Positions 55,688 through 62,642 of a DNA stretch of 64,000 nucleotides are shown in pieces (the first letter of the stretch is position 1; each line of letters starts with the position of its first letter). The notes under the pieces are model-generated. The model made no database searches and was not told the origin of the DNA. It saw only the letters and a list, made by a program, of their open reading frames with translations. The position numbers were made by a program, and so were the translations under genes. Source of the stretch: Planctomycetota bacterium (lineage in GTDB: Bacteria; Planctomycetota; UBA1135; GCA-002686595); NCBI GenBank assembly GCA_026692705.1, contig JAPLOE010000213.1, positions 1-64,000 of the forward strand, given 5' to 3'.

Positions 55688-57301
55688 TCAGTGGTCGTGG
55701 TGTTCCATGGACGCGGGCGCCATGGACGAGAGCCGCACGATGTAGGCGCCGCGCGTGGCGACACGCTCGTTCTCCGCGAGTCCCTCGAGCACCTCGACGG
55801 TCGCGCCGTCGCGCACGCCCAGCCGCAGCTGGCGCTTCTCGAACAGCTCGCCCGAGCGCATCACGTAGGCCGTCGGGACGCCCTGGTCCATCACGATCGC
55901 CTCGTGCGGGATCGCGAGCGCGCCGCGGACGACTTCCGTGCGCAGCTCGAGCTCCGCTAGCTGGCCATCGATCAGCTTGTTGTCCTTGTTTTCCGCGGCA
56001 AAACGCACGAGCACGGCTCGGGACTCCTCGCTCACGCGCGGAGCGATGTACGGCGCTCCCGCGAGCTCGAGGCGCTCACCCGCGAGTCCGAGGAACGTCG
56101 CCGTCGCGCCCAGCTCGCGCGACAGACGGTGCAGGTCGAACTCCGACACGCGGCCTTCGATCCACACGCGCGACGTGTCGACGATGCGCAGGAGTTCCAT
56201 GTCCGGCGTCACGCTCGCGCCCGCCGAATTCGGGGCCCACGTCACGACGCCGTCGATCGGCGCGAGCACCTGCACGCGCACCACGGGCGAGCCCGTCTGC
56301 GCGTCGAAGGGCACGCGGTCGGCGAGCAGCCGCTCCACCGTCTGCTTGCGGCCGAGCGCGAGCTCTTCCTCGTGGATCGTCATCTCCACCTCGAGCTCCG
56401 CCGCGTCGAGCTCGGGCAGCGTGCTCAGGCCATCGGGCCGCAACGTCTTCAGCCGGTCGAGCTCGCGCTGCGCGAACGAGCGCCGCAGCTTCGAGTGCTC
56501 GACCTCGTGCACCGCCTCGACGAGCCGCATCTCGAGCTCGAGCCGCAGCGCGTGCAGCTGCGCGATCGTCGCCGCGTCCGCCGGCGGTTCGACCGTGCAG
56601 AGCACTTCACCCGCCTTCACTCGCTCGCCCGAACGCGGCAACGTGCGTCCCGCGACCGGCGCGAGCCTGCCGCCCACCGGCGCGTGCACTTCAGCGCTCG
56701 CACCATCGGGCAACCGCACGCTCGCCGGCACGACCAGCCGTCGCGCGAGGTCCTTGCGCTCGACCTTCGCGAGCAGGAGCCGCAGCGGCCACTGCTGCTG
56801 GAACGTGAACGGCACCTGGTTCGACGCGATCACGGGCTCGACGACCGCCGCCGCCGCCTCCGCCGCGCCCGCGTTGGGGTGCACGTACAGCTCGCCGCAC
56901 TCGACCGTCTCGCTCACCTGCTCGCTCTCGATGCCGATCGCGAGCGGGAAGCGGCCGGTCGCGTCGGGAGTGACGACCACGGGGAAAATCCCCGGTGATT
57001 TCGGGGCTTCGATCCGGAACTCGCGCGTGCCAACGCGCACCTTCGCGACGCCCGAACGCACCGGCTCGCCGGTGGCGAGCACGCTCAAGTGCACCATGAA
57101 CGTCGCCGCGCTGCCGGCCGCGACATGGGGATGTTCCGCGAACACGAGCACACGCTCGCCGAAGCGCGTGACGAGCTCGGGCTGCAGGTGCGCTTCGGCG
57201 CTCTCCGCCGCCTTCACCGCAGGTTGCGCAGGCGCCAGCTTGTCGCAGGAAACGAGGGACGTGACGAGGAACAGCGAAACGGGCAGGAACGGACGATGCA
57301 C
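55688..57301 (-). CDS. Metal RND efflux adaptor, CusB/CzcB-like lipoprotein
   Basis: The product is 537 aa with lipoprotein signal L-F-L-V-T-S-L-V-S-C. Residues about 40-150 are an extra N-terminal beta domain as in CzcB-type adaptors. Lipoyl halves (H-A-P-V-G-G-R-L near 205 and V-L-A-P-I-D-G-V-V near 345) enclose a coiled-coil hairpin. The C terminus ends in M-E-H-H-D-H, a likely metal-handling tail. The GTG start 57301 lies 97 bp after the His-rich gene. It should couple the pump and outer-membrane factor. Confidence 0.88.
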   Translation of the reverse strand: MHRPFLPVSLFLVTSLVSCDKLAPAQPAVKAAESAEAHLQPELVTRFGERVLVFAEHPHVAAGSAATFMVHLSVLATGEPVRSGVAKVRVGTREFRIEAPKSPGIFPVVVTPDATGRFPLAIGIESEQVSETVECGELYVHPNAGAAEAAAAVVEPVIASNQVPFTFQQQWPLRLLLAKVERKDLARRLVVPASVRLPDGASAEVHAPVGGRLAPVAGRTLPRSGERVKAGEVLCTVEPPADAATIAQLHALRLELEMRLVEAVHEVEHSKLRRSFAQRELDRLKTLRPDGLSTLPELDAAELEVEMTIHEEELALGRKQTVERLLADRVPFDAQTGSPVVRVQVLAPIDGVVTWAPNSAGASVTPDMELLRIVDTSRVWIEGRVSEFDLHRLSRELGATATFLGLAGERLELAGAPYIAPRVSEESRAVLVRFAAENKDNKLIDGQLAELELRTEVVRGALAIPHEAIVMDQGVPTAYVMRSGELFEKRQLRLGVRDGATVEVLEGLAENERVATRGAYIVRLSSMAPASMEHHDH

Positions 57302-57398
57302 GGGCAGACCTCAGGCAGGATTCGAAGCTAGTTCGACGACCGCCACACGCGGCCATCACGCCCGCGCAACCGCGCGAGCGCAGCGACGAAACCGCTGG

Positions 57399-57908
57399 CT
57401 AGATCCGCAGCGGCAGACTGCCGCCCGGAGACGGCTCGCCGCTGGGCTCGTGCGACGCCGTACGCGCCGCCACGACCGCTTCGAGCCCTTCGTTCGCCGG
57501 CACCGCGAGCGCCAGCGTCACGAGCGCTTCCCAGCTCGGCAGCGCCACGCCTTCCGACGGTCCATCGACCACCGGCGGCGCCGTGGGGAACGCGAACACG
57601 ACGCGCTCGACATCCTCGTGCGAGCCCTGCGCCTTGCCGTCGCGCCCGGGCGTTTCGCCGTGATGGTGCGTGTCAGCGAGCCCCGCGTGCTGGCTGCGAT
57701 GCCAGCTCTCGTGCCGCGCATGGTCCGGCTGGTGCACGCCACCCGCAACCAGATGCAGGTGCCCACCGAGCCCACCGTGCGCATGGATCAGCGCCGCCGT
57801 GCCGCTCAGCATCTGCACCACCAGCATCCACGCAACCAAGGCCGCCGCCATCCACCGCCCGCGCACGCGAGCGGCGTTCCGACGTCGATCCTCAGCACCC
57901 GTGCCCAT
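57399..57908 (-). CDS. His-rich exported protein at the head of the metal-efflux operon
   Basis: The product is 169 aa. After a basic N terminus there is one hydrophobic helix (A-A-L-V-A-W-M-L-V-V-Q-M-L-S-G), then a His-dense exported stretch (residues about 42-95: H-A-H-G, H-L-H-L, H-Q-P-D-H-A-R-H, D-T-H-H-H-G). It looks like a periplasmic metal-binding or metal-sensing protein serving the pump. No named family is recognised. A TATGGAT box ends 8 bases before the ATG. The protein could also be only a metal buffer; homologues in other efflux operons are short and poorly conserved. Confidence 0.7.
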   Translation of the reverse strand: MGTGAEDRRRNAARVRGRWMAAALVAWMLVVQMLSGTAALIHAHGGLGGHLHLVAGGVHQPDHARHESWHRSQHAGLADTHHHGETPGRDGKAQGSHEDVERVVFAFPTAPPVVDGPSEGVALPSWEALVTLALAVPANEGLEAVVAARTASHEPSGEPSPGGSLPLRI

Positions 57909-57916
57909 GGGGCCTC

Positions 57917-57923
57917 ATCCATA
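57917..57923 (-). promoter_or_regulatory. -10 box for the metal-efflux operon
   Basis: On the minus strand TATGGAT ends 8 bases before ATG 57908, again suggesting a leaderless or nearly leaderless mRNA. Confidence 0.35.
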
Positions 57924-57987
57924 GCACGCCCTTTCCGGACTTCACAAGCCCCCAAGTCACCGCAACCTCTCGCGCGCCCCGAATCAC

Positions 57988-60135
57988 TCACGGCATACGC
58001 ACGAGCAGCGGTTCGCTCCCCACTGTCACCCGGCGCTCGTGCTCGCCCACACGCACCACGTAGGTCCCGGAGACCACGCGGAACGCGTGCGGCGATCCCG
58101 GTACGAGACGCGTGTGGCCAAGGCGTTCACCAGCGACGGAAAGCACGTCGAGCCAGTCGGCGGGCTCGGCGTCGCGCGCGAAGATCACGCACAGGTCCGC
58201 GCCAGGTGCGAGCTCGAGCTCGACGTTCTCGATCGGAACGTCTTTCACGTCCACCGTTCGCTGCACCAAAGGAAGCCCTGCGCCGCTGAACGACAGCCTG
58301 TACTTGCCTGGGATGAGCCCGGCGGCGACGAACCTGCCTTCCGCGTCGATCTCGAACGCGCGTATTCCGCCGCTCCACACCGGCTCCCCGGTCCGTTGGT
58401 CTAGCCGCTGGCAAGCGACGCGCACGGTCAGCTGTCCCGGCTCCGCTCCAACCACCCGGCCGCGGAGCGCGATGCCCTTCGACACGAACACGTCGCCGAG
58501 GTCGAGCTCCGCACCCGGCTCGATCTTCAGTTCCTCGTCCCACGCATACCCCGCCTCGAACAGCGACACGCGCCACGGCCCGGGGTCAAGCCCAGAGAAT
58601 TTCACGCGTCCGTCAGCATCGATGGGACCGAGCGACAGCTTCGAGAACTCACCGACGAGTGAGACGGACCCTCGAACGAACGGCAATCTCGTGTCGGCCG
58701 CGACGAGGCGCGCCCGCACCGACCCGGGAGTGAACGACAGGTCGCGGCCGGCGAGATCGAACTCGACCGTCGTGGCGCCGGGCTGCACACGCTTGCGGTC
58801 GAGAACGGTGCGCCGGCGGACGAGATGCACCCACACGGGAACGTTCACGCCGATCTCGAGCGAGCCGAGCGAATCCGGGTCGGCCTCCGACGAACGCCCG
58901 GGACGGAAGATTCCGAATCCGAAGACGCCCGCGCGCTGCGCCGCATTCTCTTCGAACCGTTCTCCCAGCGGCTCGATCGTCGCGACTGCGAACGCCGAAG
59001 AGCCGGAGCGCAGTTCGTCACTTCCCGGCCCCGCGATCACGTCGATCTTCCACGGTCGCTCCAGTCGCACGACGACTTCGAGCCGCTGCAGCCCGGGCAC
59101 GACTTCGAATTCCGTCGTGCCCGTGCCCTGCTCCCCCGCACTCGCCCAGAGCCAATGCACGCCGACCGCAACACTCGGAAGCGTGAACGCCCCGTCCGAC
59201 GCGCAAGCGACCTGCGTCCGCTTTCCGTCCATGTCCTTCAGCCACACGAACGGCGCCGACTCGAGCTCTTCCCCATCGTTCTCCGGCCGAACGTGCCCGA
59301 ACACCACCGTGCCCCACGTCATCAACGACGCTACGTCTGCGACCGACGGAAGGCCCGTGCCCGCATCCGCCACGTCCTTCATCGCGCGCACCTCCGTCGG
59401 CGCCTCCACGCGCTCGTCCTCGACCCGAGCTTGCGCCACTTCGGCGCTTGCGACCGGAACCGCGACGCCCACCAGCGAGTCGGAGAAGGCCTCGGGCTCA
59501 TCCGTTCGCATCCACAGGATCGCCCCGATCAGCATCAAAGCGGCCGCACTCGCGGCGAGTTTCCATCCCACGAGGGCTCCTCCGGCGATGAGAGGTTTCG
59601 ATGCCGTCGACGTCGCGGGCACGACCAGCGTGGACCACAGCGAGCGGTCGCCGTAGTCGCGGTCGAGGCGCTCGCGCAGGAGCGAGTGCGCGCGAGCGAG
59701 ACGGTTGCGCACGGTCGAGCCGGATTCACCCGAGCGGCGCGCGATGTCCTCGGCCGAGAGGCCCTCGTAGTGGCGCAGGAGCACGACCGAGCGGTAGGAC
59801 TCTGGCAGGTTCGCGACGGCGGAGAGCACACGGCGCTGCAATTCGGCGCGCGCGAGCAGCTCGTCGGGTCCCGGCACGGCTTCGGGGCGCGCGGTCGCAC
59901 GCTCGCGTTCGCTGCGCGCCGCGTCGCGGGTGCGCCGGCGCGCGACGAGGTTCCGCAGGACACCCCCGAGCCAGCCGCGCGCTCCTCGGGCCTTGCCCCC
60001 TTCGCGCAGCGCCTCGAGCCAGGTGTCCTGCGCGAGATCCTCGGCGGACGCCGCGTCCGCACACAGCCGCTCGGCGAGCGCGCGCACCCACTCGCGCTCC
60101 TCGAACAGTTGCTCGAATCCGCTTTCCTGCTCCAC
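57988..60135 (-). CDS. ECF sigma factor fused to a membrane helix and exported regulatory-like domains
   Basis: The product is 715 aa. Residues about 5-75 are sigma region 2 (A-E-D-L-A-Q-D-T-W-L-E-A-L, W-L-G-G-V-L-R-N) and 95-160 region 4 (L-P-E-S-Y-R-S-V-V-L-L-R-H-Y-E-G-L-S-A-E-D-I-A). A single membrane helix follows at about 188-209 (L-A-A-S-A-A-A-L-M-L-I-G-A-I-L-W-M). The remaining 500 residues, which should be periplasmic, hold several carboxypeptidase-regulatory-like or Ig-like beta domains (G-S-V-S-L-V-G-E-F, F-S-G-L-D-P-G-P-W-R-V, A-A-G-L-I-P-G-K-Y-R-L). A normal anti-sigma gene is absent. AGGAG stands five bases before the GTG start. Membrane tethering probably replaces the anti-sigma factor. 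Confidence 0.85.
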   Translation of the reverse strand: MEQESGFEQLFEEREWVRALAERLCADAASAEDLAQDTWLEALREGGKARGARGWLGGVLRNLVARRRTRDAARSERERATARPEAVPGPDELLARAELQRRVLSAVANLPESYRSVVLLRHYEGLSAEDIARRSGESGSTVRNRLARAHSLLRERLDRDYGDRSLWSTLVVPATSTASKPLIAGGALVGWKLAASAAALMLIGAILWMRTDEPEAFSDSLVGVAVPVASAEVAQARVEDERVEAPTEVRAMKDVADAGTGLPSVADVASLMTWGTVVFGHVRPENDGEELESAPFVWLKDMDGKRTQVACASDGAFTLPSVAVGVHWLWASAGEQGTGTTEFEVVPGLQRLEVVVRLERPWKIDVIAGPGSDELRSGSSAFAVATIEPLGERFEENAAQRAGVFGFGIFRPGRSSEADPDSLGSLEIGVNVPVWVHLVRRRTVLDRKRVQPGATTVEFDLAGRDLSFTPGSVRARLVAADTRLPFVRGSVSLVGEFSKLSLGPIDADGRVKFSGLDPGPWRVSLFEAGYAWDEELKIEPGAELDLGDVFVSKGIALRGRVVGAEPGQLTVRVACQRLDQRTGEPVWSGGIRAFEIDAEGRFVAAGLIPGKYRLSFSGAGLPLVQRTVDVKDVPIENVELELAPGADLCVIFARDAEPADWLDVLSVAGERLGHTRLVPGSPHAFRVVSGTYVVRVGEHERRVTVGSEPLLVRMP

Positions 60136-60158
60136 AAAGGCTCCTGTGTCCGCCGCGG

Positions 60159-60182
60159 CCGGAATCGTCGCACGAATTCCGG
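60159..60182. promoter_or_regulatory. 24-bp dyad between the ECF-fusion and NorR-like genes
   Basis: CCGGAAT and ATTCCGG are separated by 10 bases in the 50-bp gap between the NorR-like stop and the ECF-fusion start. It could be an operator for the ECF gene or a stem ending the norR transcript; there is no T-run. Confidence 0.4.
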
Positions 60183-60185
60183 GAT

Positions 60186-61805
60186 TCAGCGCAGTCCGAG
60201 GCGCGTGGCGAGGTGGTGCAGGTTGCTGCGGTGCAGGCCGAGGGAGCGCGCGGCGGCGGCCCAGTTGTCGCGGTGCAGCGTGAGCGCGCGGCGGATGCGC
60301 GCGCGCTGGAATTCGAGCGTGGCCTCGCGCAGGGGCAGGTCGGAGGCGACGGACGGTGAGGTGTCGGGAGCGGTCGACGCCGAAAGCTCGGCCGGTGCGT
60401 CCGCGGAAAGATCGCTCGTCCGAACGATCACGGTCTCGCCGGGCTGCGTGCGGCCGACGGCGCGCAGGATGGCGCGCGAGAGCGCGTTCTCGAGCTCGCG
60501 CACGTTGCCGCGCCAGGTCCCGCGCCCGAGCTGGTCGCGCGCGTCGGGCGAGATGCGGATCGGTCCGGTGCCGAGCCTGCGCCGCGCGCGGTCGGCGAAG
60601 TGGCCCGCGAGCAGCGGGATGTCCTCGGCGTGGTCGCGCAGCGCCGGCACCTTGATGCGGCAGACGTCGAGGCGGTGCAGCAGGTCCGCGCGGAAACGCC
60701 CGGCGCGCACCTCGGCCTCGAGGTCGCGGTTGGTGGCGGCGAAGATGCGCACGTCGACGCGTGCGACGAGGTCGGAGCCGACCGGCTGAACCTCGCCTTC
60801 CTGCAGCACTCGCAGGAGTTTCGGTTGCACGTGCAGCGGCAACTCGCCGATTTCGTCGAGGAAAAGGCTCGCGCCGTCGGCGACGCGGAACTTGCCGGGC
60901 CGCGCCTCGGTCGCGCCGGTGAAGGCGCCCTTCACGTGGCCGAAGAGCTCACTCTCGACGATCGACTCCGGCAACGCGGCGCAGTTGACGTACACGAGCG
61001 CCTCGCTCGAGCGCCGCGACTGCGAATGCAGCGTCCGCACCGCGAGTTCCTTGCCCGTGCCGGTCTCGCCGGTGACGAGCACGGGCAGGTCGGTGCTCGC
61101 GACGAGCTCGATCTCGCGCCGCAGCTGCACCATCGGCTCGCTCTGGCCGAGCAAGCCCCCACCGCGGCGGTCGAGCATGTCGCGCACGAGCTCGCGCGCG
61201 ATCTGGCCTTTCTGGCTCGCGTGGCGCTCGAGCGCGACGATCAGGTCGTTCGTGCGCAACGCGGCGGCGCTGAGCGCGGCGAGCTGCTCGAGAAAACGTG
61301 GATCGACCGCATCGAAGGCGCCTTCTTCGAGCGCGTCCGCCGTCAGCACGCCGACGAGCTCGCCCTCGACCCGCAGCGGACAACCGAGGCACGAATGCAC
61401 GTCGAGGTGCGGCGCATCGGTGACGAGGCCGTCGTAGGGATCGGGCAGGCTCGAGTCGGACGGGAAGAGCGTCGGCGCGGCGGCGCGGCACAGGATGTCG
61501 AGGCGCGGATGTTCGCTGCGGCGGAAGCGCCGGCCGAAGACGTCGCTCGCGAGGCCGTGCGCGGCGATCGGGACGAGCTCGTCGCCGTCGAGGCGCAACA
61601 GCACCGCCGCGTCGCACGGCAACGCGCGCACGACGGCCGCGACGAGGCGCCGCGAGCGGTCTTCGCTCGACAGCGACGCCGTCATGTCGAGCGCGATCGA
61701 GAGCAACGTGTCGGCGGCGCTCGGGGCGGGTGCGGCGCTGGCCGCGGGCTTCTTGCTGGGCTTGGGCATCGTGGTTCGTTCCGCGCGGGAGCGTGTTGTC
61801 GCCAT
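60186..61805 (-). CDS. norR: NorR-like GAF/sigma-54 activator of nitric-oxide response genes
   Basis: The product is 539 aa. Residues about 60-210 are a GAF domain (F-L-E-Q-L-A-A-L-S-A-A at its end), the place where NorR holds its non-haem iron. The AAA+ domain has G-E-T-G-T-G-K-E, E-L-F-G-H-V-K-G-A-F-T-G-A and L-F-L-D-E-I-G-E-L-P. A Fis-type helix-turn-helix closes the protein (W-A-A-A-A-R-S-L-G-L-H-R-S-N-L-H). It is divergent from a RIC and a qNOR gene, the classic NorR targets. Start 61805 is chosen because TACACT lies 7 bases upstream; M-P-K-P-S at 61769 is an alternative. A distinctive GAF ligand set was not verified. Confidence 0.87.
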   Translation of the reverse strand: MATTRSRAERTTMPKPSKKPAASAAPAPSAADTLLSIALDMTASLSSEDRSRRLVAAVVRALPCDAAVLLRLDGDELVPIAAHGLASDVFGRRFRRSEHPRLDILCRAAAPTLFPSDSSLPDPYDGLVTDAPHLDVHSCLGCPLRVEGELVGVLTADALEEGAFDAVDPRFLEQLAALSAAALRTNDLIVALERHASQKGQIARELVRDMLDRRGGGLLGQSEPMVQLRREIELVASTDLPVLVTGETGTGKELAVRTLHSQSRRSSEALVYVNCAALPESIVESELFGHVKGAFTGATEARPGKFRVADGASLFLDEIGELPLHVQPKLLRVLQEGEVQPVGSDLVARVDVRIFAATNRDLEAEVRAGRFRADLLHRLDVCRIKVPALRDHAEDIPLLAGHFADRARRRLGTGPIRISPDARDQLGRGTWRGNVRELENALSRAILRAVGRTQPGETVIVRTSDLSADAPAELSASTAPDTSPSVASDLPLREATLEFQRARIRRALTLHRDNWAAAARSLGLHRSNLHHLATRLGLR

Positions 61806-61913
61806 CGCAACAAGTGTAGTGGTGTTCACAACGCCGTGGCGCTGCCTTTTCGACAACACACCGTCGTAAGTCGTTGATTTTCAACGATCCACGCGCGTGG
61901 CACGGCCTTCGCC
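61794..61913. promoter_or_regulatory. NorR-type control region: dyads and a sigma-54 promoter
   Basis: The plus-strand site TGGCACGGCCTTCGCC (61898-61913) matches 14 of 16 sigma-54 positions with GG-N10-GC and would start transcription near 61924, leaving the GGAGG of the RIC gene in the leader. Upstream lie TGTTG-N9-CAACA (61794-61812), a weaker GTT-CAC-AAC (61824-61832) and the perfect 7-bp dyad TCGTTGA-TTT-TCAACGA (61871-61887). Three sites upstream of a sigma-54 promoter resemble the three NorR sites of E. coli norVW. On the minus strand TACACT (61813-61818) is the -10 box of norR and touches the first dyad, which would allow autoregulation. Confidence 0.6.
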
Positions 61914-61941
61914 ATGGGTCCCTCGAACCCCGGAGGAACCC

Positions 61942-62619
61942 ATGACGACCACCACCCTGCTTCGCCCCGAAACCAGCCTCGCCGACCTCGCCACCCAGCT
62001 CCCCGGCGCGATCCGCGTCTTCCACCGCCACCACCTCGACTTCTGCTGCGGCGGCCACGTGTCGCTCGGCAGCGCCTGCGCCGAACGCAAGCTCGACGTC
62101 GGCTCGGTGACGGCGGAGCTGCGCGACGAGAGCGCGCGTTCGAGCGAGCCGTTGCCCGCCGACACGCTCGCCGTGCCGGAACTCGTCGCGCACATCCTCG
62201 AGCGCTTCCACGCCAAGCACCGCGAGGACCTGCCGCAGCTCGTCGCGATGGCGCGCAAGGTCGAGAAGGTCCATGCCGAGCGCGCCGATTGCCCGCGTGG
62301 CCTCGCGGCGTTCCTCGCGTTCCTGTCCGACGAGCTCGAGAGCCATATGCAGAAGGAGGAGCAGGTGCTCTTCCCGATGATCCTCTCCGGCCGCGGCCGC
62401 ATGGCGGCGATGCCCGTGCAGGTGATGGAGCTCGAGCACAAGGAGCACGGCGCGAATCTCGAGCGCCTGCGCAAGCTCACGAACGATCACACCGCGCCCT
62501 CCGATGCGTGCGCGACGTGGACCGGCCTGTACCTCGGCCTCGCCGAACTCGAGCGCGAGCTGATGCAGCACATCCACCTCGAGAACAACGTCCTCTTCCC
62601 GCGCGCGCTGCGCGCCTAG
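61942..62619 (+). CDS. ytfE: RIC family di-iron protein (YtfE/ScdA/DnrN), iron-sulfur cluster repair
   Basis: The product is 225 aa. The N-terminal ScdA domain has V-F-H-R-H-H-L-D-F-C-C-G-G. The hemerythrin-like di-iron domain shows His and Glu ligands along H-A-K-H-R-E-D, H-M-Q-K-E-E-Q-V-L-F-P, E-L-E-H-K-E-H-G and M-Q-H-I-H-L-E-N-N-V-L-F-P. RIC proteins rebuild iron-sulfur clusters damaged by nitric oxide. GGAGG lies 5 bases before ATG 61942; the longer frame starts upstream of the sigma-54 transcription start and is not used. The qNOR gene follows after 23 bp. Confidence 0.93.
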   Translation: MTTTTLLRPETSLADLATQLPGAIRVFHRHHLDFCCGGHVSLGSACAERKLDVGSVTAELRDESARSSEPLPADTLAVPELVAHILERFHAKHREDLPQLVAMARKVEKVHAERADCPRGLAAFLAFLSDELESHMQKEEQVLFPMILSGRGRMAAMPVQVMELEHKEHGANLERLRKLTNDHTAPSDACATWTGLYLGLAELERELMQHIHLENNVLFPRALRA

Positions 62620-62642
62620 GCCCCTCGAAACGTCCCAACCCC

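Noticed and set aside
61769-61805. NorR-like start at M-P-K-P-S-K-K (61769)
   Set aside because: Possible, but it has no clear ribosome binding site, while ATG 61805 has TACACT at the 7-base spacing typical of this window; kept only as an alternative.
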